Under the pieces are notes generated by a model that worked only from the letters and a program-made list of their open reading frames with translations, made no database searches and had not been told where the DNA came from. From Planctomycetota bacterium (lineage in GTDB: Bacteria > Planctomycetota > SZUA-567 > H5-PLA8), in assembly GCA_027493525.1 (NCBI GenBank), contig JAOSKN010000003.1, positions 1,178,001-1,242,000 on the forward strand: DNA of 64,000 bases, written 5' to 3'. Each line of letters begins with the position of its first letter. Within the stretch, counting starts at the first letter, position 1. The position numbers were made by a program, and so were the translations under genes. Of the stretch, positions 18,532 to 28,749 are shown piece by piece.

Positions 18532-21195
18532 CTACGGCTGGGTCGCCCGTTGACGCTCCTTAACAAGCCATGCTTCGAGTGCGGCATGGACCTCCGGAGT
18601 TTGTACCACCACCAGTTTGCCCATGCTCAAGTGGAGCTGCGCGCCGGTCTCGATCATCCAAAACTCCGGGGCAACCTCCTTCTTGACGCGCGCCAGCAGT
18701 TCGTCGCTGAGGATTCGCAGGCCGTCCAAGTCGTACACGCGCACTTTCAGGGGCAGGCCATCGCAGCTCGACTTCAGCGCGACCCAGACGGCCTCGTCGC
18801 CAAGCACGTAATCCAAGGCCAGGGGCTTGAGCGCCTCGCGGAGCACCTCGCCGCCGGGCCGCTCCCGCGCCGCCAGCGCGATCCGGCGATCGTGCAGGTT
18901 CGCGCCGGCGCCGGGATCCAGCACGATGGGCGCGCCCAGGACTTTGCCGTACTCCTCGAAGGCTTGCGCGAGCGGCGCTTCGGCGACGTCAGGCGAGACC
19001 GGCAGGGCCAGCTTCTTGCGCAGCGCCTCGCGATCGAGGCAGGCCGGCGCCGCCGCGGCCTCGGGTCCGTCGCTCACCTCGTGGCTGCGGCCGGCGGCGG
19101 GGCGGCGCAGGGCCTCGAGCAGCCGGCCCAGCCGCGCGTGCCCTTCGGCCTCGGCCATCACGATCAGGTTGCCGTCGTGCTCCTGAAGCGACGTGGCAGG
19201 GTCCGCGAAGTCGCCATTCAATGGGCCTTCCACGATCCAGGTGGCGAGCATATAAACGTTCTTCAGATCGCGCGTGTAATGAATGCCCACCTCGAGGCCG
19301 GCGTGCGCGTCGCCGCGCTTGGTGAGGCAGACGCCCCCGTCGCGCAAGTCCACGGCCAATTGGGATATCCGCGCCAGCAGGTTCAGGACGCTCGCGGCCC
19401 GCAGGTTCTCCGCGCGCAGCGTGACCGCCAGTTGGCCGACGCCTTCGGTATGCCGGCGCGGATCGAGCCCGACGACGAGTCCGGTCTGCTCCGCCACCTC
19501 GTCCAGCGCCTCGCCGAGCGGCGTCTCCCTGAAATCCACGTGGATGCGCTTCTCGTCCAGCTTCGCGCGCAGTTCGTCCCGCCAGGCCCGGTCCGCGCCG
19601 CTGCCTATCCAGGGCGTCGGAACGCGCTTCGGATCGAGCGGGCGTTCCGGGCGCTTCCCCTCCGGCTCCACGGCGCGGACCCGCTTTTGCCAGGCTTCCA
19701 ACTCCCCCAGCAGGCGAACAATCCCCGCGTGGACCTCCGCCGACTGCATGACAACGAGCTTCCCTCCACGTTCCTGGATCGTCGTGCCTTGGTTGGGATC
19801 CCACGAATCGGGCCGCACCCGGTTGCGGATCAGGTCGGTGATCGAGGCCGTCGTCAGCGGCATGCCCGGGCCTTTCGTCAGGCGCTCCACCGAGTAGATG
19901 TGAAGCTCGATCGCCCAGGCGCAGACGTTCACCTGGTTGCTGATGAAGACCGCCTCGTCGATCAGGCTGTAATCCAGGTCGGCGCAGCGCAGGACCCACT
20001 CCAGCGCCGTGACCAGCGGCAACTCCTTCACGCGCAGGCTGATGATCGGTATCCCCCCTTCCAGAACGCCTGGATCTATCAGCAGCGGCGCGTCGGTGTG
20101 CCGGCGCAGCAAGGCGATGCACTCCGTAAGCGGGCGATTCTCGAACTCGAAACTGACTTTCGGTTCGGCGAGCTGCCGCTTTAAGCGCGACATCCAGGCC
20201 GGCGGTTCCTCTCGCAGGATCACGACCTGCTCGGCCGCCTGCTTCCGCCAGCATCCAAGGAAGCGCTCCACCTCCTCGTGGGACTGGGCCGGGCCGCGAA
20301 TCGCCAGCTTGCCCTCATGGGTCGCGACGGAAGCGGTGGGGTCGGCCGCCAGCAGCCGCTCCTCGAAAAGCTGGGCGACATCCGCCAGCGGCAGGCCCAG
20401 GTTCCCGGCCTCGTATAAGCGCGTCTCGTAGTGCCGAAGCTGGTAAGCCTGCTTCGTCAGCGCGATGCGCCGGGGCTCGATGCTCTGGACCAGTTGAGCG
20501 CATCGGCACAACCAGTTCAGCGCGTGCTCCCCGCTCATGGACTTGGCTTCCAAGTCGATGGGGATCTCGCGCGCGTCCTCGGATTCGGGCCCCAGCGCCA
20601 GCGGCAGGCCGACCTGGCGGGCGAGGTCCGCCAAGGCCTCTTCGAGGGGCGTCTCGCGGTAGTTCAGGGTGACCGGCTTCTCCAGCTTGGCGCGATAGTC
20701 GAGCAGGGCGAAGCGCACCGCGATGCGTTCGAGCCGCAGGGCGACCTCCTGGTCCTGCGTCGCGCGCCGCGCCTCCTCGAGCTGCGGCAGGACCCGAAGG
20801 CCCTGCGCCAGCAACTCCGCATGCGCCTTTTCGCGGGTCTCGTACCGGTCGCTGCCCAAGTCCTCGATCCGTTGCCGCACCTGTGCCGGGTCGAGGGGCG
20901 TCGGCGCTTCCCCTGAGTGCGCCGCGGCGGCCAGCGCCGTTAGGCCCAGGACACAGGCGCTAAGTACCGTGCCGTTGAAGTAACTGGCCCAATGCGCCGG
21001 GCATTTTGCCCCGGATCGAGGCGCGCCGAGGGAGCATATCGGGACGAAGATCTGTGACTGAGGCGCAACGAAGAGCCGGGGCCAAAGGCCCAAGCAGTGG
21101 GTCAGGAACTTCTGCGGCGCGGTACTAAGGAAGCATCGATTCGAGGGCACGGGCGCGCCTCCGCTCGCGGCGGCAAGGGGTCGTTCGATTCTCAT
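18532..21195 (-). CDS. Repetitive secretin/TonB-short-N-terminal (STN)-like secreted protein; N-terminus uncertain
   Basis: Repeated KPVTLNYRETPLEEALADLARQVGLPLALGPES / RIHVDFRETPLGEALDEVAEQTGLVVGLDP / VSFEFENRPLTECIALLRRHTDAPLLIDPG; signal-like TVLSACVLGLTALAAAAHS immediately after the MITE-like element. Confidence 0.65.
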   Translation of the reverse strand: MRIERPLAAASGGAPVPSNRCFLSTAPQKFLTHCLGLWPRLFVAPQSQIFVPICSLGAPRSGAKCPAHWASYFNGTVLSACVLGLTALAAAAHSGEAPTPLDPAQVRQRIEDLGSDRYETREKAHAELLAQGLRVLPQLEEARRATQDQEVALRLERIAVRFALLDYRAKLEKPVTLNYRETPLEEALADLARQVGLPLALGPESEDAREIPIDLEAKSMSGEHALNWLCRCAQLVQSIEPRRIALTKQAYQLRHYETRLYEAGNLGLPLADVAQLFEERLLAADPTASVATHEGKLAIRGPAQSHEEVERFLGCWRKQAAEQVVILREEPPAWMSRLKRQLAEPKVSFEFENRPLTECIALLRRHTDAPLLIDPGVLEGGIPIISLRVKELPLVTALEWVLRCADLDYSLIDEAVFISNQVNVCAWAIELHIYSVERLTKGPGMPLTTASITDLIRNRVRPDSWDPNQGTTIQERGGKLVVMQSAEVHAGIVRLLGELEAWQKRVRAVEPEGKRPERPLDPKRVPTPWIGSGADRAWRDELRAKLDEKRIHVDFRETPLGEALDEVAEQTGLVVGLDPRRHTEGVGQLAVTLRAENLRAASVLNLLARISQLAVDLRDGGVCLTKRGDAHAGLEVGIHYTRDLKNVYMLATWIVEGPLNGDFADPATSLQEHDGNLIVMAEAEGHARLGRLLEALRRPAAGRSHEVSDGPEAAAAPACLDREALRKKLALPVSPDVAEAPLAQAFEEYGKVLGAPIVLDPGAGANLHDRRIALAARERPGGEVLREALKPLALDYVLGDEAVWVALKSSCDGLPLKVRVYDLDGLRILSDELLARVKKEVAPEFWMIETGAQLHLSMGKLVVVQTPEVHAALEAWLVKERQRATQP
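20963..21126. repeat. 164-bp palindromic MITE-like element, copy 2
   Basis: AGTACCGTGCCGTTGAAGTAACTGGCCCAATG...CAGTGGGTCAGGAACTTCTGCGGCGCGGTACT; same length and high identity to 2415-2578. Confidence 0.85.
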
Positions 21196-21254
21196 GACGG
21201 GGCGAAGGACGAGTTGGTGCCGGAAAATGGGCTTTATTCCGAACCGGCGCGCGC

Positions 21255-22034
21255 TCACGCACCCTTCAGCTTCGCCGCAACCTTCGCCGCGAGCGCGTCG
21301 CAGAGCGCGCTCAGCGCGGCCTCGCCGGCCTCCGCCGTCGCCGTCCCGCGCGGGTCCTCCCCGACCTGGCTGAAGAGCGCATGGCCTGGATCGAGTTGCA
21401 GCTTGGGCACGTCTTCCGGCCGCGGCCGCTTGTGCGGGTTCGGCCAGTCTGCGCTCGTGCGGCCTTCGCGGAGCGCCGCCATCTCGACGTGCTCCGGCAG
21501 CAGCGCCAGCCCGTAGCTCGTCTCCCAGCGCGCCGCGTGGTCCCCGGAGACCGGCACGTCCAGCGCGCGCCCCAGCGCCATCTCGTTGCCGGCCAGGATC
21601 AGCACGTCCGGATGCCGGTGCTCCACGACCGGCACGACCGAATTCAGCAGCGGCTGCCACGGATAATGCCCGGCGACCACCACCAGCGCCTTGAAGCCCT
21701 GCAGCGCCGCGCGCTCCAGCGTCTCGCGCAGGATCTTCTTCGCCGCCTCCGCGTCCTGATAGAAGGTCCACGCGAACTCGCCGTGCCCGCCCCCGGCGCC
21801 CCACCACATCACCGGCAAGAGCAACCCGCCGGTCCGCTCGGCCATCCGGATGCAGAGCCGCTCCGCCTTCAACCCGTCGAAGCCCACCGGCAAATGCCAG
21901 CCGTGGTGCTCCAGCAGCCCCAGCGGCCAGTACAGCACCGGCGCCTCGTCCACCGCCGCGCGAAGCTGGTCGGGCCGGAGGGTCTCGTAGCGCTGCCAGG
22001 CAGACATGGGAAGCTCCAGGATCCACAGGCTCAA
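21255..22034 (-). CDS. Creatininase family protein
   Basis: VLYWPLGLLEHHGWHLPVGFDGLKAERLCIRMAER...VVVAGHYPWQPLL. Alternative start MSAWQRYETL. Confidence 0.85.
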   Translation of the reverse strand: MSLWILELPMSAWQRYETLRPDQLRAAVDEAPVLYWPLGLLEHHGWHLPVGFDGLKAERLCIRMAERTGGLLLPVMWWGAGGGHGEFAWTFYQDAEAAKKILRETLERAALQGFKALVVVAGHYPWQPLLNSVVPVVEHRHPDVLILAGNEMALGRALDVPVSGDHAARWETSYGLALLPEHVEMAALREGRTSADWPNPHKRPRPEDVPKLQLDPGHALFSQVGEDPRGTATAEAGEAALSALCDALAAKVAAKLKGA

Positions 22035-22044
22035 GCACGCCGTT

Positions 22045-22145
22045 CAGAAACGTAAAACGTGGAGCGTGAAAGGACCAGCCTTCGGTTGCCTCTTGGTGAA
22101 GGTGCGCGCCATACCGTCTTCACGTTTTACGTTTTACGTTTCTGC
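22045..22145. repeat. Heptanucleotide arrays in inverted arrangement
   Basis: CAGAAACGTAAAACGT (22045-22060) is the exact reverse complement of ACGTTTTACGTTTCTG near 22129-22144; period 7. Confidence 0.8.
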
Positions 22146-22213
22146 CGTTGCCTACTGCAACAAAACACCTGGCCAAGCGTCCTTAATACTAAGGACGCGG
22201 TGACTTATGAAGG

Positions 22214-22261
22214 GTAGCTCAGTATAGGAGTCAGGGCCATAGGCGAGAGCCCTGGAACCCT
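22214..22261 (+). other. Putative structured 5' leader RNA
   Basis: AGGGT..CAGGGC-CATAGGCGAGA-GCCCTG..ACCCT nested complementary arms just upstream of the VWA gene. No known riboswitch recognised. Confidence 0.35.
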
Positions 22262-22280
22262 AGAGAGCGCACGCATCTAG

Positions 22281-24474
22281 ATGCCAGCCGGCCTTCGATG
22301 TACTCAGCTCCTCCCGCAGGCCAGCCTGCTGGCACTGCTCGTCCTCACATGTGCAACTTTTTTTGGCCCCCTGCGAGCCGCCGAAGACCCCATCGTCCTC
22401 CCGGATGCCGGCTCGGCGGCGCTGGGACCCGACGACACGCTGGAGCTGACCCTCACCGCGCAAGCACTTGGAGAAGAAGGTCTTAAACGAGCAGCCTTCG
22501 GCGCCACAAACCCCGCTCTCCACGCCTGGCTCCTCGAATCCGGCCAGGCTCCCGCCGCCGGGAACTCCGGCGACGGCCGCGCCTTCGTCTGGCCTTCTCC
22601 GACCCGCCTGGGCGAGTGGTTAGTGCACCTGCGCGGTCTGGACGCGCCGCGAACCGGCCCGGACGCCCCGAAGGCCTGGGATCTGCTCCTGCGCTGGACC
22701 TGGCCGGACGCTCCCGGCGGCGAGGTCCGCCTCAAACAGGCCGTCCGTTTCCGGGTCGGGCTCCCCGACGTCGTCCTGCTCCTCGACGGCTCGCTCTCCA
22801 TGGGCCGCAACGACCCGCAGCGGCTGCGCGTCGAGGCCGCGCGGACCTTCGTGAACCTCGCGCTCCGCTCCGGCGGGATCGGGCGCGTCGCGGTGGTCCA
22901 GTTCGACGACAAGCCGCGCCTGCTTCTGCCGCTGACGCCGGTGGCCGAACGCGGGCGCTTCGAGCTCACCTTCAGCGAACTGCGCGAACTGGGCATGACC
23001 GACATCAACGGCGGCATCCGCACCGCCGTGGACCTGCTGGCCGGGCGCGAGGCCGAGGCGCGCGCGGCGGTGGTGCTCCTCACCGACGGCAAGCAGGAAC
23101 CCGGCGAGTACGCGGAGGCGCACCAGGCCGCGAAGCAGGCCGGCATCCCCATCCACACCGTCGCGCTGGGCCAGTCCGCCGACCGCGCGCTGCTCCAGCG
23201 CATCGCCGCCGACACCGGCGGCACGTGCAGCGACGCCGAGAGCGGGCAGGACCTGCTCCATCTCTACGGCACGATCGCCGGGCGCATCCTGGGCGGGCGC
23301 ACGCTCTGCGAGGCCGCCCTCGAGCCCGGCGCGGCCGGCGCGGGCTTCCCCGTCGACGGCTCCATCCGTTCGCTCGCCGCGAGCGCGAAGTCCGAAGCCC
23401 CCCGGCGCGCTGCTGCTGAAAGAACCGGCGGGCCACGAGACCCCCAGCGAGGCGCGCGAGCACGCCGTTCTTTTCCGCCAGATGCCGCCCCTGGGCGCGT
23501 GGCTTGCGAGCTGGAGCGGCCCGCGGAGCGCGCGCTTCGAGGCCGCCGCCCAGACCCCGCTCTACCCGCTCTTCTTCCGCGCCCGCCCGCACCCCGGCGC
23601 GCCCGTCGAACTCGACCCCGACGACCCCCGTGTCGCCCTCTCCCTGGCCGAAGGAATCGCGCTCCAGCCCGGCGCGGCCGTGCGGCTCGAACTCGCGCGC
23701 GAGGGCGACCCCGGCGCGCTCATTGAAATCCAGCTTCACGACGACGGGCGGCACGGCGACGGCGCGCCCGGCGACGGCGTCTTCGCCGCCGACCTCCCCG
23801 AGTTCGCCGAACGCGGCTGGCCCGACGACGCGCGCGGCACGCTCCGCATCCTCGCCAGCGGCGCGCGGATGGGAACCGAGTCCTTCCGCCGCGAAGCCGC
23901 GGCCCCCTGGATCCTCCGCCGCTCCGGCGCGCGCGCCCTGGCCGCCTCCGGGCCGCTCGATCTCGGGACGCACTGGTCGGGCTCCGACGCGCGGGGCCTC
24001 GTCGCGCTCAGGCTCCGCGGCCCCGGCGGCGCGTTGCAGGCGGAACTCCTCCCCGCTCCGGAAGGAGAAGGCTTGCTCGCCCCGCCCGCGCCCCCGCGGC
24101 TCGATGGCGTGCCGGCGTCCCTGGAGCCGCGCCAACCCGCCGAACTGAGCTTGAGCCTCGCGCTTCCCGAGGGCCTCGCGCCCGGACGCTACGGCGGGAC
24201 GCTCCGCCTCCGCGTCGCCGGCGCCGGCCGCGAGCCCGTCGCCGCCGAGGTTCCCTGGCGCGTGGAGGTCCGCGCGCCGGAACTCCGCGCCGAGCCCCTC
24301 GACCTCGGCGCGCTCTGGCCGGGGCAGCGCGCGCTCAAGACCCTTCGTCTCGCCACCCGCGGCGGGCGCACGCGCCTTTTGCCGTTCGAACTGCGTGCCA
24401 ATAAGCCCTCCCCCTTCCCCTCCCCCTCCCGCAGGGAGAGGGGGTACATGTGCACGAACTTCTGCCCGCCCTGA
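22281..24474 (+). CDS. VWA-domain secreted protein; apparent 1-nt frameshift at CCCCCC (about 23397-23403); probably the N-terminal part of a larger protein
   Basis: Signal peptide, VWA/MIDAS-like DVVLLLDGSLSMGRNDPQRLRVEAARTFVNLAL...LLTDGKQEPGEYAEA. The frame then switches to PGALLLKEPAGHETPSEAREHAVLFRQMPPLGAWLASWSG... Confidence 0.7.
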
Positions 24475-27400
24475 AACTGAGCGGCGGACCGGAACGCCTC
24501 GCGCCGCTCGACGCCGAGGGCGCTGCGTTCGAACTGGCCTTCGAGGTCTCGCCGCGCGCGCGCGCCGGCGCGCTCGATCGGGAGATCCTGGTCCGGGACT
24601 TCGATGGGCGCGAACTCGGCCGCATCCCCCTCCGCGCCTCGGTGCGCGCCATGGCCTTGATCGTGGACGAGCGCCTCGATTTCGGTGTCCTGGAGCCCGG
24701 CGACCTGGCCGAGCGCGACCTGGTCTGGACCGCCACCGCCCCCGCCGACATCCTCGACGCCCTGCCGCCGCCGCGCCTCGCCGCCGCCGCCGACCGGCCC
24801 GAGGAAGCCGCCGTCGAGGCCGCCGCCGCGCCCCGGGCGCGCCTCAGCTGACCCTCTCCGAGCGCGCCGCCGGCGGGCCGCTCGAAGGCGGCTACGCGCT
24901 CGACTTCGGCCCCGCCCTCGCCCGCGGGCGCTGGCACGTCGAGGTCATCCCGCCCAAGCTCAGCCTCGACCCGCTCGAACTCGACTTCGGCTCGCTCCTC
25001 CCCGGTCAGTTGAAGCTGATCCGCCTCACGGGCCGCCTCACCGCCGCGCGAAGCGTGAACCTGACTCTCCGCGTCCCGCACCCGCCGGCCAAGCCCCGCT
25101 TCGAAGCCACCGCCTTCCCCGAAGGCGCCTTCGCGCTCTCCGCCGGCCCCGAGGAACTGGGCCCCGGGCAGGACGCCGGCTGGGAAGCCCGCCTCGCCGT
25201 GCCCGAGAGCGCCGAGGACGGCCTCTACGCGACCGCCCTGCTGGTCCGCTCCCGGCTCGGCGAGCAGCGCGTCCCGGTCCGCGTCCGCGTCGTCAGCCCC
25301 ATTCCCATCCCGCCCTTCCATGTCACGCCCACCGCGCTCACCCTTCGCATCGTCGACGGCATCCCCGAGCCCGCGAGCCGCGTCGTCGTCACCTCGCACC
25401 GCGACCACGACCTGCCTCTCTCCGCGCTCGTCCGCCCCGGCGCGGGCTACGCGCAGGGCTGCGGCGTGCTGCTCGACGAAGCCGGCCTCCCCGCGCGGGC
25501 CGCCGAATGGAACCTCCCCGGACGCGGGCAACTGAGCCTGTACGTCCGCGCGCACCCCGACGCCGTCCACGAGGAGTTCGGCGCGCTCGTGCTCCGCGCG
25601 GAGCAGGAAGAGCAGGCCGTCGCCCTCGCCATCGAGAAAGTCGACGCGGCGCCCAAGGGCGCGGGGCTGCCCCAACCCGGCGGGCTCAGCTACTTCGACT
25701 GGCTCCGCCTGCTCCTGCTCCTGATTCTGCTCCTGCTCGTGCTCCTCATTCGCGCGCTGCTCCGCAAGCGCTGGGTCCGCTACCTCGCCTACGCCTGCCT
25801 GCTCCATGCCGCCTTCTTCCTGATCGCCGTCCCGCCCGGCGAACTCGTCGCCGCGCTCCCCGACTCCGTCCAGCTCACGCTCCTCCAGGCGGAGGAACAG
25901 TGGAGCGGCGAACTCTCCCCCGAGCAGCAGCGCCGCCTCGACGAACTGGGCGCCACCGCCGACGCCGGGCAGGCCGGCGCGAAGGCCGCCGGCTCCGGCA
26001 TGGAAGCCCCCGGCGGCGGCGCGCCCGAGCTTGCCGGGGACCTGCTCCAAGCCGCCGACGCCGCCCCTGCGGCGGCCGCCGCGATGCAGGATCCGCGGCT
26101 CGAAGAGCAGCGCCCCGGCGCGCCCGCTCCGGAGACGCAGCGCGCCGAGCCCGCGCAACCCGTCGAAGACCGCCCGCTGAGTTCCGAACCGCTCGAAGTT
26201 CCCGCGCCCGCGCGCCCCGCCCCCGCGCCCGAGCCCCGCCGCGCCCCGGAGGCCGGCAGCGTGGCCGCCGCGAGCGCGCCCGAGTTCCCCGCCTTGACCG
26301 CGCCGCTCGCGACCCCCGAGCGCCAGCCGGCCGCCGCCGCCGCGCTCGCCGATCCGCGCCCCGCTCAGCCCGCCCAGCCGGCGGCGGCCTCGCGCCCCGC
26401 CGAATCTCGCCCTACCCGCGAAGCCCCCGCCGCCAGCGATGCGCCGCTCGTCGACGCCCCGCTCGTCGCGAACCCTGTTGCCGCGCCGCGGCCCGCCACG
26501 CCCGATGCCCAGGTCCCCACCGCGCCCGCCCGCGCCAACGCCAGCGCGCTGCTGGATGAGAACATCGAGCCCGTCGTCGCCGCGCCGGATGGCGCGGACT
26601 CCGCGCATTCCGCGCAACCCGCGCAACCCGCGGCCGCCGCCGCGCCGGGCCAGCCGAGCACGCCGGTGAATTGGGGCGCTGCGCTGGCGCAGGGCGGGCG
26701 CGCGCGCGGCGGCGCGGACGCCCGCGTCGCCGGCGGGCTGGCCTTCGGCGACGGGACCGACGTCGCGCTCGATGCCGGACCGCTTGCCGGAGGCGCCGGG
26801 AGCGCCGGCGCGGCCCGGAAGACCGGCGGCGCGAACGGGACCGGGAACCATCCGGCCGCGCGCGGCGGCGGCGCGCCCTCCGCCAGCGGCATCGGCGGCG
26901 CGGGCGCGGGACGCGACGGTCTGGCGGAGCTTGGACGGGCGGGACAGGGCGATCGCAGCGCCGGCCCGCGCGCGGGGCGCGGCGGCCTGGGCGAACTCGA
27001 TGGCGCGGGTTTCGGCTCGGAGAAATTCGGCCCCGGCGCGGGCGCTGGCGATGGGCTCGCCCGGGGCGCGCGCGAAGACGGCGCGGGACTCGGCGACGCC
27101 CCGCTGGACCTCGGCGGGAGCGGCGCGGGCGCGAAGCCCGGTCCCGGCGCGGGACAGGGCGCGGCCGAGGCCGGCGCCGGCCCCGGGCGCGCGCACGCCG
27201 CCGGCTCGGGACTCGGCTACGCCGGAGAAGGGCCGGGCGCCGGCGGCCTCGCCGAACTCGGCGCGCTCGGCGGAACCGGCGGCGCGGGCGGGCCGCGCCC
27301 CGAACGCGGCGCCGCCGCGCTCGACCCGGACCTCGCCTGGCGGCCGGCCTTCGCCACCGACCCCGGCCTGCGCGGGGCCTTCACCGCCCGCGAGACCGGC

Positions 27401-28663
27401 AGCCGCCCGCTCTGGGGCTACCCGCGGCAGGCCGCGCTCCGCCTCACCCTTGGCCTCGCACGGCACGGCGGCGACTGGAACTCCTCCCCCACCGCGCTCT
27501 ACCACCTCGCCACGGCCTTCCGTGAGCGCTGCGGGCTCCCGGACGCCGAAGTCTCCGTCCGCCAAGTCGAACTCGACCGCGCCGAGTCCCTCGCCGAGTG
27601 CCGCGTCGTACTGATGACCTCCAACGAGCCGATCCCCTTCACGCCCCGCCAGGAGCGCGCCCTGGCCGCGTACCTCAAGCAGGGCGGGACGCTCTGGGTC
27701 AACGACTCCAGCGCCAGCGAGGACGAACGCTTCGACACGGCCTTCCGCGCGATGCTTGCCCGCGCGCTCCCCGAACGCGGCCTCGAACGCCTCCCGCCCG
27801 ACCACCCGTATTTCCGCGCCGCCTACGACCTCACCCCCGGCTACAAGGGCTACCGCATCCCGCCCGGCGACAAGTACCGCGAGGAGCACCTCCGCGGCGT
27901 CGTCTACCCCTCCGCAGATGGACGCGGGCGCCTCGCCCTGCTCTATACGCGCAACGACTACGCCGACGGGCTCGAGATCGACCCGCGCATGACCGCCGGG
28001 CGCATGTCCCTCACCGACCTCACCCCCGACGAGATGCTGGAAGGCTCGCTCCGCTTCGGCATCAACCTGCTCGCGCTGGCCCTGGGCGCCGAAGCCCCCG
28101 TCTTCCCCAGGCCTCCGGAAGGCTCCGCCGAGGCGCTCAAGCTCTACCGCTACCACGGCCCGCCGCTGCGCGTCTTCGACGACTTCGTCTCGGCCGGCGC
28201 CGAGGCCGGCGGGAAGGCCTGGCGCGTCGAGGAATGGAGCAACCCGGCCGCCGCCGAACCCGCACAGGCCGCCGGCGAACCCGTCCTGCGCGTGCGCTTC
28301 AAGGGTGGGGATAAAATGAAAGCCGCCGTCGGCCGCGCCGTCGAACTGAACCTCGCCCAGGCCCGCGCGCTCGTCCTGGACCTCCACTCCGGCCTGCCCA
28401 ACGGCTTCAACGTCGCGCTGCTTCTTCAGACCGGCCCCGATTGGAGCAGCTTCGAGACCCGCCCGGTCTACGTCCGCCCCGGCTGGAACCGCGGCATCCG
28501 CTTCCCGCTCGACCTCGACGATTTCAAGAGCGACAAGACCGAGTGGAAAGCCTACGACACCCCCTTCCGCCCCCGCGAACAGGTCGTCCGCGTCGTCGTC
28601 CTCCTCTACAACCTGCGCGAAGACGGGACCGTGCTGTTGAAGGATCTGCGCATCGAGAAGTAG
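24450..28663 (+). CDS. Large protein with Hydin-like repeats, TM segments, Ala/Gly/Pro-rich linker and C-terminal DUF4159-like domain; apparent frameshift near 24833-24840
   Basis: LDFGVLEPGDLAERDLVW; LDFGSLLPGQLKLIRLTG; SYFDWLRLLLLLILLLLVLLIRALLRKRWVRYLAYACLLHAAFFLIAV; C-terminus DPDLAWRPAFATDPGLRGAF...GGTLWVNDSSASEDERFDTAF...PDHPYFRAAYDL...LALLYTRNDYADG (DUF4159-like). Confidence 0.65.
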
Positions 28664-28686
28664 CGGCTAAGAGGCGCCGGTTGCTG

Positions 28687-28728
28687 GTTTGCAGTTTGCA
28701 GTTTGTTTGGTTCTTGGTTCTTGAGCAC
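28687..28728. repeat. Degenerate heptanucleotide array
   Basis: GGTTTGC AGTTTGC AGTTTGT TTGGTTC TTGGTTC TTGAGCA, 3' of the DUF4159 gene stop. Confidence 0.7.
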
Positions 28729-28749
28729 TTGGGATTTCAAGAAGCCCCG

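Noticed and set aside
22200-22262. Possible tRNA (GGTAGCTCAGT word)
   Set aside because: No acceptor/anticodon/T-arm arrangement; treated only as a possible structured leader.
24335-28387. 1350-aa minus-strand ORF
   Set aside because: Antisense shadow of the Ala/Gly/Pro-rich plus-strand gene in very high GC DNA; no recognisable domains.
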